Notes under the pieces: model-generated
The model's database searches: none
The model's input: only the letters and a program-made list of their open reading frames with translations
What the model was told of the DNA's origin: nothing
Shown here: piece by piece, positions 28,012-34,961 of the stretch
Layout of the letters: the number at the start of each line of letters is the position of its first letter
Position numbering within the stretch: position 1 is the stretch's first letter
Source of the DNA: Stenotrophomonas hibiscicola ATCC 19867
Lineage (GTDB): Bacteria > Pseudomonadota > Gammaproteobacteria > Xanthomonadales > Xanthomonadaceae
Assembly: GCF_000382065.1 (NCBI RefSeq)
Contig: NZ_KB907500.1
Coordinates: forward strand, 248,001-312,000
Direction: 5' to 3'
DNA: 64,000 nucleotides
Program-made: the position numbers and the translations under genes

Positions 28012-28038
28012 ACAACGGCGCCACACGGGCGCCGTTGT
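28012..28038 (-). terminator. Hairpin downstream of class I fumarase
   Basis: An 11-bp perfect stem ACAACGGCGCC / GGCGCCGTTGT with a 5-nt loop, 21 nt beyond the fumarase stop. On the minus strand only TGTGTGC follows, so termination may be partial. Confidence 0.5.
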
Positions 28039-28058
28039 CTGAACACTGGGTGGAAGGA

Positions 28059-29576
28059 CTACTCCACCACCACCGGAATCTTGCCAATACGGGCCTGCCA
28101 TTCGCGCGGGCCGGTCTTGTGCACCGATTCGCCGGTGGAATCGACGGCCACGGTCACGGGCATGTCCTGCACGGTGAACTCGTAGATCGCTTCCATGCCC
28201 AGGTCGGCGAAACCGACCACCTTGGCCGCCTTGATCGCCTTGGACACCAGGTAGGCCGAACCACCAACGGCCATCAGGTAGGCCGACTTGTGCTTCTTGA
28301 TCGCTTCGATGGCGGCCGGGCCGCGCTCGGCCTTGCCGACCATGCCCAGCAGGCCGGTCTGCGCCAGCACCTGCTCGGTGAACTTGTCCATGCGGGTCGC
28401 CGTGGTCGGGCCGGCCGGGCCCACCACTTCGTCGCGCACAGGATCTACCGGGCCGACGTAGTAGATGAAGCGGCCCTTCAGATCCACCGGCAGTTCCTCG
28501 CCCTTGTTGAGCATGTCGACCATGCGCTTGTGCGCGGCGTCGCGGCCGGTCAGCAGCTTGCCGTTGAGCAGCAGGGTCTGGCCCGGCTTCCAGCTGGCCA
28601 CGTCTTCCGGGGTGATCGTGTCCAGGTCCACGCGGGTGCCCTTGGACGCGTCATAGGTCAGCTTCGGCCAGTCTTCCAGCGACGGCGGGTCCAGCATCAC
28701 CGGGCCGCTGCCATCCAGGGTGAAGTGCGCATGGCGGGTGGCCGCGCAGTTCGGGATCATCGCCACCGGCAGGTTGGCCGCGTGGGTCGGGTAATCCTTG
28801 ATCTTGATGTCGAGCACGGTGGTCAGGCCCCCCAGGCCCTGCGCACCAATGCCAAGCGCGTTGACCTTCTCGTACAGCTCCAGGCGCAGCTCTTCAATGC
28901 GGTTGGACGCACCCCGGGCCTGCAGTTCGGTGATGTCGATCGGCTCCATCAGCGCTTCCTTGGCCAGCAGCATCGCCTTCTCGGCGGTGCCACCGATGCC
29001 GATGCCGAGCATGCCCGGCGGGCACCAGCCGGCGCCCATGGTCGGCACGGTCTTCAGCACCCAGTCGACGATGGAGTCGGACGGGTTGAGCATGGCGAAC
29101 TTGGTCTTCGCTTCCGAACCACCGCCCTTGGCGGCGACGATCACGTCGACGGTGTTGCCCGGCACCACCTTGACGTTGACCACGCCCGGAGTGTTGTCCT
29201 TGGTATTGATGCGCTTGCCGGCCGGATCAGCCAGCACAGAGGCGCGCAGCTTGTTGTCCGGGTGCATGTAGGCGCGGCGAACGCCCTCATTGGCCATCTC
29301 TTCCACGCCCATGGTGGCGTCGTCCCAGCGCACGTCCATGCCGATTTCCAGGAACACGGTGACGATGCCGGTGTCCTGGCAGATCGGGCGGTGGCCCTCG
29401 GCGCACATGCGCGAATTGATCAGGATCTGGGCCATCGCTTCCTTCGCGGCCGGCGACTCCTCGCGCTCGTAGGCAGCGGCGAGGTTCTTGATGTAGTCGA
29501 CCGGGTGGTAGTACGAGATGTACTGCAGCGCGTCGGCGATGGACTGGATGAGGTCTTCCTGCTTGATCGATGTCAC
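28059..29576 (-). CDS. Fumarate hydratase class I (4Fe-4S)
   Basis: Iron-sulfur fumarase, 505 aa, single-chain FumA/FumB type. Visible landmarks are GHRPICQDTGIVTVFLEIG with a likely cluster cysteine, NTPGVVNVKVVPG, GAGWCPPGMLGIGIGGTAEKAM, IPNCAATRHAHFTLDGSG, and the C-terminal half with GPAGPTTATRMDKFTEQVLAQTG. The start is GTG 29576; no ATG is available in frame nearby. Together with fumC at the left edge the organism holds both oxygen-sensitive and oxygen-stable fumarases, commonly split by iron and oxidative conditions. Confidence 0.95.
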   Translation of the reverse strand: MTSIKQEDLIQSIADALQYISYYHPVDYIKNLAAAYEREESPAAKEAMAQILINSRMCAEGHRPICQDTGIVTVFLEIGMDVRWDDATMGVEEMANEGVRRAYMHPDNKLRASVLADPAGKRINTKDNTPGVVNVKVVPGNTVDVIVAAKGGGSEAKTKFAMLNPSDSIVDWVLKTVPTMGAGWCPPGMLGIGIGGTAEKAMLLAKEALMEPIDITELQARGASNRIEELRLELYEKVNALGIGAQGLGGLTTVLDIKIKDYPTHAANLPVAMIPNCAATRHAHFTLDGSGPVMLDPPSLEDWPKLTYDASKGTRVDLDTITPEDVASWKPGQTLLLNGKLLTGRDAAHKRMVDMLNKGEELPVDLKGRFIYYVGPVDPVRDEVVGPAGPTTATRMDKFTEQVLAQTGLLGMVGKAERGPAAIEAIKKHKSAYLMAVGGSAYLVSKAIKAAKVVGFADLGMEAIYEFTVQDMPVTVAVDSTGESVHKTGPREWQARIGKIPVVVE

Positions 29577-29688
29577 GGCTTGCTCGCTTGCTCGAGGCTG
29601 GCGGGGGTAATCCGCCCATTTTACCCCCTCCCCCGGCCCCGGGGTGGTCGTGCTGGGCGCTGGCCGGCAAGATCAGATCCAGAAGCCC

Positions 29689-29715
29689 TGTCACGCCCCG
29701 CCCCGTTGGCGCGTC
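29689..29715 (+). promoter_or_regulatory. ECF41-type promoter in front of the sigma-factor gene
   Basis: TGTCACG (29689-29695), a 16-nt spacer, then CGTC (29712-29715). ECF41 sigma factors recognise TGTCACA-N16-CGTC; here one base differs. The predicted start of transcription would be within a few bases of the ATG at 29725, so the mRNA would be nearly leaderless. This suggests autoregulation. Confidence 0.7.
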
Positions 29716-29724
29716 CTTGCCCAC

Positions 29725-30621
29725 ATGAACGCCGAAACCGCTTTCCAGACCCACCGCCCGCGCCTGATGGCCCTGGCCTATCGCCTGCTCGGCAGCCGCG
29801 CCGACGCCGAAGACGTGGTCCAGGATGCCTGGCTGCGCTGGTCCGGCGCCGATCCGGCCGGCGTCCGCGACCCCGAGGCCTGGCTGGTCACCACCACCAC
29901 CCGGCTCGGCCTGGACCGGCTGCGTGCGGCCAAGCGCGAGCGCGCGCACTACGTCGGGCCGTGGCTGGCCGAGCCGCTGGCCGTCACGCTGGAGCCTGAC
30001 CCGGCGCCCGGCCCGGCCCAGCTGCATGCGCTGGCCGACGATGTCTCGGTGGCCTTCCTGACCTTGCTCGAACAACTCGGCCCCGAAGAACGCGCCGCCT
30101 TCCTGCTGAAAGAGGCCTTCGACCACGACTATCGCGAGATCGCCGAGCTGATCGGTCACAGCGAGGCCAACTGCCGGCAGATGGTGCACCGTGCCCGGCA
30201 ACGCCTGCAGGCCCGGCGGCCGCGCTTCAACGCCGATGCCAGCCAGCACCGGCAGCTGCTGGCGCGCTTCATGGACGCCTCGCAGCGCGGCGACAGCGAG
30301 GCGATCCAAGCCCTGCTGCACGCCAACGCGCAACTGGTCTCCGACGGTGGCGGCGTGGTTACCGCAGCGATCCGCCCACTGCTGGGTGCCGAGCGCATCG
30401 GCCGCCTGTTCTGGGCCATCGCCCGCCGTGGCGCGGTGCATCCGGCCCACCTGGGCTGCGTCAATGGCGAGCCGGCGATTCTGCGCTTCCAGGGCGACCG
30501 CCTGCACTCGATCACCACCATCGAAGTGGTCGATGGCCGCATCGCCAACGTGTACAGCGTGTTGAATCCGGAGAAGCTGCCGGACGTTGTCACGCGCGGC
30601 GACGGTACGGCGTCCTGGTAG
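29725..30621 (+). CDS. sigJ: ECF41-family RNA polymerase sigma factor (SigJ-like)
   Basis: Extracytoplasmic-function sigma factor of 298 aa. Region 2 (RLMALAYRLLGSRADAEDVVQDAWLRW) and region 4 (LGPEERAAFLLKEAFDHDYREIAELIGHSEANCRQMVHRAR) are followed by a SnoaL-like C-terminal domain that takes the place of an anti-sigma factor. ECF41 hallmarks are visible: WLAEP at 80-84, DGGG at 207-210 and NPEKL at 281-285. The gene next door encodes a CMD/AhpD protein, the classical ECF41 partner. The inducing signal is unknown. Confidence 0.9.
   Translation: MNAETAFQTHRPRLMALAYRLLGSRADAEDVVQDAWLRWSGADPAGVRDPEAWLVTTTTRLGLDRLRAAKRERAHYVGPWLAEPLAVTLEPDPAPGPAQLHALADDVSVAFLTLLEQLGPEERAAFLLKEAFDHDYREIAELIGHSEANCRQMVHRARQRLQARRPRFNADASQHRQLLARFMDASQRGDSEAIQALLHANAQLVSDGGGVVTAAIRPLLGAERIGRLFWAIARRGAVHPAHLGCVNGEPAILRFQGDRLHSITTIEVVDGRIANVYSVLNPEKLPDVVTRGDGTASW
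30588..30614 (+). promoter_or_regulatory. ECF41-type promoter for the CMD gene, inside the 3' end of the sigma gene
   Basis: TGTCACG (30588-30594), a 16-nt spacer, then CGTC (30611-30614). Identical hexamer-like elements and spacing to the site at 29689-29715. It overlaps the last codons of the sigma gene and would start transcription about 37 nt before the CMD ATG at 30658. Confidence 0.7.
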
Positions 30622-30657
30622 TGAAAGGCGGCCACTGTGGCCGCCGTGGAGCCCACG

Positions 30658-31107
30658 ATGTCGAACCATGCCTCTCCCCGCGTCCCCTACACCCGCCTGG
30701 CCGCCGAGGCCTTCAAGGGCCTGCTGGCCACCAGCCAGGCGGTGCATGACAGCTCGGTCGATCCGACCCTGATGGAACTGGTGTTCCTGCGCGTGTCGCA
30801 GCTCAACGGCTGCGGCTACTGCATGGACATGCACGGCACTGCGCTGCGCAAGGGCGGCATCGAGCCGCGCAAGCTCGATACGCTGCCCGCCTGGCACGAA
30901 AGCCGCTTCTTTGATGCCCGTGAACGTGCGGCGCTGGGCTGGGCCGAGGCGCTGACCCGGCTGACCGACGGTGCGCCGTCGCAGGCGGCGTTCGATGCAC
31001 TGGCACCGCACTTCGATGAGAAGGGCATCAGTGACCTGAGCATGGGCATTGCGGTGATCAATGCGTGGAACCGGCTGGGTGCGGGGTTGCTGCCGCCGCT
31101 GCCGTAA
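30658..31107 (+). CDS. Carboxymuconolactone decarboxylase / AhpD-like protein
   Basis: All-helical CMD-family protein of 149 aa. The AhpD-type redox centre is present as C52-x2-C55-x3-H59 (NGCGYCMDMH), so a thiol-dependent peroxidase function is more likely than a true lactone decarboxylase. GGAG precedes the ATG at 30658. It follows the ECF41 sigma gene by 36 nt and has its own matching promoter, so it is the predicted regulon member. Confidence 0.88.
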   Translation: MSNHASPRVPYTRLAAEAFKGLLATSQAVHDSSVDPTLMELVFLRVSQLNGCGYCMDMHGTALRKGGIEPRKLDTLPAWHESRFFDARERAALGWAEALTRLTDGAPSQAAFDALAPHFDEKGISDLSMGIAVINAWNRLGAGLLPPLP

Positions 31108-31197
31108 AAGGGGCCTGTTGGCCGGGCTGCCGCCCGGCACCCGCAGAGGCCAGAGCAACAGCTGGAGCAACGGCAGAAGCTGGCTCTTCTGCGGGTT

Positions 31198-31308
31198 GGC
31201 AGGGTGGGTCAGGTCGCAGGGGACGCTGCAAGTACGTCCATGGAAGCTCGGTCGCCGCATCCATGCGGCTCAAGCCGCTACGACCTGACCCACCCCGCCC
31301 TCGACAGA
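31198..31308 (+). repeat. Long palindrome family, copy 3
   Basis: Arms 31198-31216 and 31281-31299 are complementary at 18 of 19 positions. The core contains GACGCTGCAAGTACGTCC and GCCGCATCCATGCGGC, and a CTCGACAG tail follows. Core type shared with copy 2; arm sequence different. Confidence 0.8.
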
Positions 31309-31322
31309 CTTCTACTGCTGTT

Positions 31323-31345
31323 GGTAGGTGTCGACCTTGGTCGAC
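31323..31345. repeat. GTAGGTGTCGACC-type palindromic repeat
   Basis: GGTAGGTGTCGACCTTGGTC followed by GACAC; self-complementary around CCTTGG. Related copies lie at 45914-45967 and 55440-55466. Confidence 0.6.
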
Positions 31346-31375
31346 ACGGTAGGTCCACGCCATGCGTGGATGCGG

Positions 31376-31495
31376 GAGGGTCGGATCCCTTCGCTTCGCG
31401 ATGGCTCTGACCCGATCCGGGCTGATGGGGTCAGAGCCCGTTGCGTGGCAGAGGGATCGGACCCCGGTGCCGGCCACACGGCTGCACTGACCCCC
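31376..31495. repeat. Repeat with inverted GGTCGGATCC and GGGTCAGAGCC words
   Basis: Words GGGTCGGATCC, GGCTCTGACCC, GGGGTCAGAGCC and GGGATCGGACCCC alternate in inverted orientation over about 120 nt, consistent with a dispersed intergenic repeat seen in Stenotrophomonas genomes. Only one copy is inside this window. Confidence 0.5.
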
Positions 31496-31519
31496 TCTGC
31501 ACGTATCAGGCCGCACAAT

Positions 31520-33397
31520 ATGCGCATGCCTGCTACCCCCACCGCTGGCGCCGCCGCCGCGAACAGACCCAGCCTGCGCCAGCGCTTCAGGGCGATGCGC
31601 AACCTGCCGCCGTTCCTGCGCATGGTCTGGAAAACCAGCCCCGCGCTCACCCTGGCCAGCCTTGGCCTGCGGCTGATCCGGGCGCTGCTGCCGGTGGCGA
31701 TGCTGTACGTGGGCAAGCTGATCATCGACAGCGCCCTGCACCTGAGCCAGCACGGTGCCGGCTTCCCGCCACTGGGCGAGGCGCTGTCCAGCGGACTGCT
31801 CAATCCACTGCTGGGCCTGCTGGCGCTGGAATTCGGCCTGGCCATCGCCTCGGACCTGCTCGGCCGGCTGGTCAGCTACGCCGATGCGCTGCTCTCGGAA
31901 CTGTTCGCCAATGCCACCAGCATCCGGCTGATGGAACACGCCGCAACGCTGGACCTGGAGGACTTCGAAGACCCGGACCTGCAGGACAAGCTGGACCGTG
32001 CGCGGCGCCAGACAATGGGCCGGATGAACCTGATGAGCCAGCTGTTCGGCCAGGTACAGGACGCGATCACCGTAGCCAGCCTCGCCGTTGGCCTGCTGGT
32101 CTACGCACCGTGGCTGATCCTGCTGCTGGCGCTGGCACTGGTGCCGGCCTTCATCGGCGAATCGCACTTCAACGCGGCCGGTTACAGCCTCAACTTCCAA
32201 TGGACGCCCGAGCGCCGCCAGCTCGACTACCTGCGCCAGCTCGGTGCCAGCGTGGAAACGGCCAAGGAAGTGAAGATCTACAACCTGCACCGCTTCCTGG
32301 TGGAACGCTACCGGCGGCTGTCGGTGGCGCTGTTCCAGGCCAACCGTGCACTGGCCCGGCGCCGCGCGTTCTGGGGCACGCTGCTGGCTGCACTGGGCAC
32401 GCTGGGGTACTACACCGCCTACGCCTACATCGCGTGGCGCACGGTGCGCGGCGACTTTTCGATCGGCGACCTGACCTTCCTCGCCGGCAGCTTCCTGCGC
32501 CTGCGCCAGCTGCTGGAAGGCCTGCTGATCGGCTTCTCGCAGGTCGCCAGCCAGGCGCTGTATCTGGATGACCTGTTCTCGTTCTTCCAGATCGAGCCGG
32601 AAATCCACTCGCGTGAAGGCGCCGTGCGCGTGCCGCAGCCAATCCGCCAGGGCTTCGTGTTCGAGAACGTCGGCTTCCGCTATCCCGATGCCGAACAGTG
32701 GGCGGTGCGCCATCTGGATTTCCAGCTGTACGCAGGTGAAGTGCTGGCCCTGGTCGGTGAGAACGGCGCCGGCAAGACCACGCTGGTGAAACTGCTGGCA
32801 CGGCTGTACGAGCCGGACGAAGGCCGGATCCTGCTCGATGGCCGCGATCTGCGCGACTACGACCTGGACGACCTGCGCGCCAACCTCGGGGTGATCTTCC
32901 AGGACTTCGTGCGCTACAACCTCAGCGCGGGCGAGAACATCGGCGTTGGCCAGGTCGAGGCGATGGACGACCAGGCGCGCATTGCCGACGCCGCAAGGCG
33001 CGGCATGGCCGAGGAAGTGATCGAGGACCTGCCCGGTGGCTACGACCAGCAGATCGGCCGGCGCTTCAAGCAGGGCGTGGACCTGTCCGGCGGCCAATGG
33101 CAGAAGATCGCCATTGCCCGCGCATGGATGCGCAATGCGCAGGTGATGATCCTGGATGAGCCAACCGCAGCGCTGGATGCGCGCAGTGAGTTTGAAGTGT
33201 TCCAGCGGTTCAGGGAACTGGCGGATAATCGCACCGCAGTATTGATTTCCCACCGTTTTTCCTCGGTACGCATGGCCGATCGCATCCTGGTGCTGGCCGA
33301 TGGCCACATCGAGGCCAGCGGCACCCATGAGCAGCTGATGGCCCAGGGAGGACGGTACGCCGAGCTGTTCGAGCTGCAGGCAGCGGGTTACCGCTGA
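31520..33397 (+). CDS. ABC transporter, fused permease/ATPase (exporter type)
   Basis: Half-transporter of about 625 aa that would act as a dimer in the inner membrane. The N-terminal part has about six membrane segments (e.g. LIRALLPVAMLYVGKLIID, GYYTAYAYIAW). The C-terminal ATPase has Walker A GENGAGKTT, an LSGGQ signature (VDLSGGQWQKIAIARAW), Walker B VMILDEPTAALDA and an H-loop (VLISHRFSSVR). The substrate is unknown (lipid, peptide or drug). Start ATG 31520 or 31526; the frame continues upstream through repeats and is not believed. No Shine-Dalgarno is clear. Confidence 0.88.
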   Translation: MRMPATPTAGAAAANRPSLRQRFRAMRNLPPFLRMVWKTSPALTLASLGLRLIRALLPVAMLYVGKLIIDSALHLSQHGAGFPPLGEALSSGLLNPLLGLLALEFGLAIASDLLGRLVSYADALLSELFANATSIRLMEHAATLDLEDFEDPDLQDKLDRARRQTMGRMNLMSQLFGQVQDAITVASLAVGLLVYAPWLILLLALALVPAFIGESHFNAAGYSLNFQWTPERRQLDYLRQLGASVETAKEVKIYNLHRFLVERYRRLSVALFQANRALARRRAFWGTLLAALGTLGYYTAYAYIAWRTVRGDFSIGDLTFLAGSFLRLRQLLEGLLIGFSQVASQALYLDDLFSFFQIEPEIHSREGAVRVPQPIRQGFVFENVGFRYPDAEQWAVRHLDFQLYAGEVLALVGENGAGKTTLVKLLARLYEPDEGRILLDGRDLRDYDLDDLRANLGVIFQDFVRYNLSAGENIGVGQVEAMDDQARIADAARRGMAEEVIEDLPGGYDQQIGRRFKQGVDLSGGQWQKIAIARAWMRNAQVMILDEPTAALDARSEFEVFQRFRELADNRTAVLISHRFSSVRMADRILVLADGHIEASGTHEQLMAQGGRYAELFELQAAGYR

Positions 33398-33417
33398 GAA
33401 CGCCTCTCGTTCCGCCT

Positions 33418-33436
33418 AATGAGAACCTGTCTCATT
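33418..33436. promoter_or_regulatory. Fur-like palindromic operator upstream of fpr
   Basis: AATGAGAACCTGTCTCATT: 7-nt perfect arms around a 5-nt centre, differing at three central positions from the Fur-like AATGAGAATNATTCTCATT. A -10-like TAGAAT follows at 33442-33447, so the palindrome would cover the -35 region. This arrangement fits a repressor. Confidence 0.5.
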
Positions 33437-33477
33437 TGAGATAGAATCACCCCCGACGACTTTTGATAGATACGCCC

Positions 33478-34257
33478 ATGTCCACCGCTTTTGGCGCCGA
33501 AACGGTGCTTGAGGTCCGCCACTGGACCGACGCCTACTTCAGTTTCACCACCACCCGCGACAGCGGCTTCCGCTTCGAGAACGGCCAGTTCGTGATGATC
33601 GGCCTGGAAACCGAGGCGCGCCCGTTGCTGCGTGCCTACTCCATCGCCAGTGCCAACTGGGAAGAGCAGCTGGAGTTCTTCAGCATCAAGGTGCAGGACG
33701 GCCCGCTGACCTCGCGCCTGCAGCACATCAAGCCGGGCGACAAGGTGCTGGTCGGCAAGAAGCCCACCGGCACCCTGCTGATCAGCGACCTGCACCCCGG
33801 CAGGAACCTGTACCTGCTGGGCACCGGCACCGGCCTGGCGCCGTGGCTGTCAGTGATCAAGGACCCGGAAACCTACGAGCGCTTCGAGAAGGTGATCCTG
33901 TGCCACGGCGTGCGCTACGAGAAGGACCTGGCCTATCGCGACTACTTCGAGAAGGAACTGCGTGAGCACGAGTTCCTCGGCGACATGATCGGCGACAAGC
34001 TGCTGTACTACCCGGCCGTCACCCGCGAGCCCTTCGCCAACCAGGGCCGCCTGACCTCGCTGATGGAAAGCGGCCAGATGCAGCGCACCCTCGGCCTGCC
34101 GGAACTGAGCCCGGAAAACGACCGTGCGATGATCTGCGGCAGTCCGCAGATGCTGGCTGATCTGCGCACCGTGCTCGATGCCCGGGGTTTCCAGGTTTCG
34201 CCGCGCATCGGCCAGCCGGGTCACTACGTGTTTGAGCGCGCGTTCGTCGAGAAATAA
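33478..34257 (+). CDS. fpr: Ferredoxin/flavodoxin--NADP+ reductase
   Basis: FAD enzyme (259 aa) that passes electrons between NADPH and ferredoxin or flavodoxin. It has the FAD-binding RAYSIAS motif, GPLTSRL, the NADP-binding GTGTGLAPWLSVI, and PENDRAMICGSPQM near the end. The C-terminal residues VFERAFVEK match bacterial Fpr. Start ATG 33478 is preferred over an in-frame TTG at 33463. It probably has its own promoter with a Fur-like operator at 33418-33436, which suggests iron or oxidative control. Confidence 0.93.
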   Translation: MSTAFGAETVLEVRHWTDAYFSFTTTRDSGFRFENGQFVMIGLETEARPLLRAYSIASANWEEQLEFFSIKVQDGPLTSRLQHIKPGDKVLVGKKPTGTLLISDLHPGRNLYLLGTGTGLAPWLSVIKDPETYERFEKVILCHGVRYEKDLAYRDYFEKELREHEFLGDMIGDKLLYYPAVTREPFANQGRLTSLMESGQMQRTLGLPELSPENDRAMICGSPQMLADLRTVLDARGFQVSPRIGQPGHYVFERAFVEK

Positions 34258-34269
34258 TCCATCGTATCT

Positions 34270-34355
34270 GTAGAGCCGAGCCCGCGCTCGGCTTGCGCGC
34301 GGCGCGCGCTCTCGGAGTCAGCCGGAAAAGCAGCCGAGCGTGGGCTCGGCTCTAC
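34270..34355. repeat. SMAG palindromic repeat, inverted dimer
   Basis: Begins GTAGAGCCGAGCCCGCGCTC and ends GCCGAGCGTGGGCTCGGCTC followed by TAC. Its terminal CTA (34352-34354) is, on the minus strand, the TAG stop of the glutathione peroxidase gene. Confidence 0.9.
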
Positions 34356-34831
34356 AGCAGCGCTTCAATCGCGCCGCGCAGCTGTTCCGGCCTGGTGGTG
34401 GGCGCATGCCGCGACACCACCCGCCCCTGGCGATCAACCAGGAACTTGCTGAAATTCCACTTGATACGGGCACTGCCAAGCAGGCCGCGCTTCTCGCGTG
34501 ACAGCCAGGCCCACAACGGATCAGCCCCCTCGCCGTTGACCTCGATCTTCTCCGACAGCGGAAAGCTGACCGGATAGTCCAGCGAACAGAACTGGCGGAT
34601 CTGCGCCGCATCCCCAGGCTCCTGCGCACCGAACTGGTTGCAGGGAAAGCCGATCACCACCAGGCCGCGCTCGCGATAGTCCTGCCAGAGCTGTTCCAGC
34701 CCCCTGTACTGCGGGGTGAAGCCACAGCGGCTGGCGACGTTCACCAGCAGCAACGGGTGGCCCTGATAACGGGCCAACGCATGCGGCTGGCCTTCGAGGT
34801 CACGGAAACTGAAATCGTAGGCGCTGGTCAT
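34352..34831 (-). CDS. Glutathione peroxidase (Cys type)
   Basis: Thiol peroxidase of 159 aa reducing hydroperoxides with glutathione or thioredoxin. The peroxidatic cysteine is C36 in VNVASRCGFTPQY. FPCNQFG carries the catalytic Gln, and KWNFSKFLVDRQG the Trp/Asn. A further Cys in RQFCSLDYP could be resolving. Reading ends at a TAG supplied by the SMAG repeat. ATG at 34831 lacks a strong Shine-Dalgarno. Confidence 0.92.
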   Translation of the reverse strand: MTSAYDFSFRDLEGQPHALARYQGHPLLLVNVASRCGFTPQYRGLEQLWQDYRERGLVVIGFPCNQFGAQEPGDAAQIRQFCSLDYPVSFPLSEKIEVNGEGADPLWAWLSREKRGLLGSARIKWNFSKFLVDRQGRVVSRHAPTTRPEQLRGAIEALL

Positions 34832-34961
34832 GATGGCGGGCCGTGGGCGGTGAATGCATGGTACCCGCGCCCGGCCCCGGCAACATGCCTTTTGACACAA
34901 GTGCGGACGCCGCCGGCCGGGTTACCCTCGGGCCCTTGTTTGCCTTACCGGAGTTCCTGCC

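Larger units (their letters stand above)
31108..31519. other. 412-nt repeat-filled spacer
   Basis: No gene supported. It contains long palindrome copy 3 (31198-31308), a TAGGTGTCGACC-type repeat (31323-31345), and a region with inverted GGTCGGATCC / GGATCGGACC and GGCTCTGACCC / GGGTCAGAGCC words (31376-31495). No clear promoter for the following ABC transporter is visible. Confidence 0.6.

Noticed and set aside
30637-30657. Earlier GTG start for the CMD protein
   Set aside because: The seven extra residues are not typical of the family and the ATG at 30658 has GGAG at the right distance.
31328-31519. N-terminal extension of the ABC transporter
   Set aside because: The added residues come from the GTAGGTGTCGACC and GGTCGGATCC repeats and lack any domain feature.
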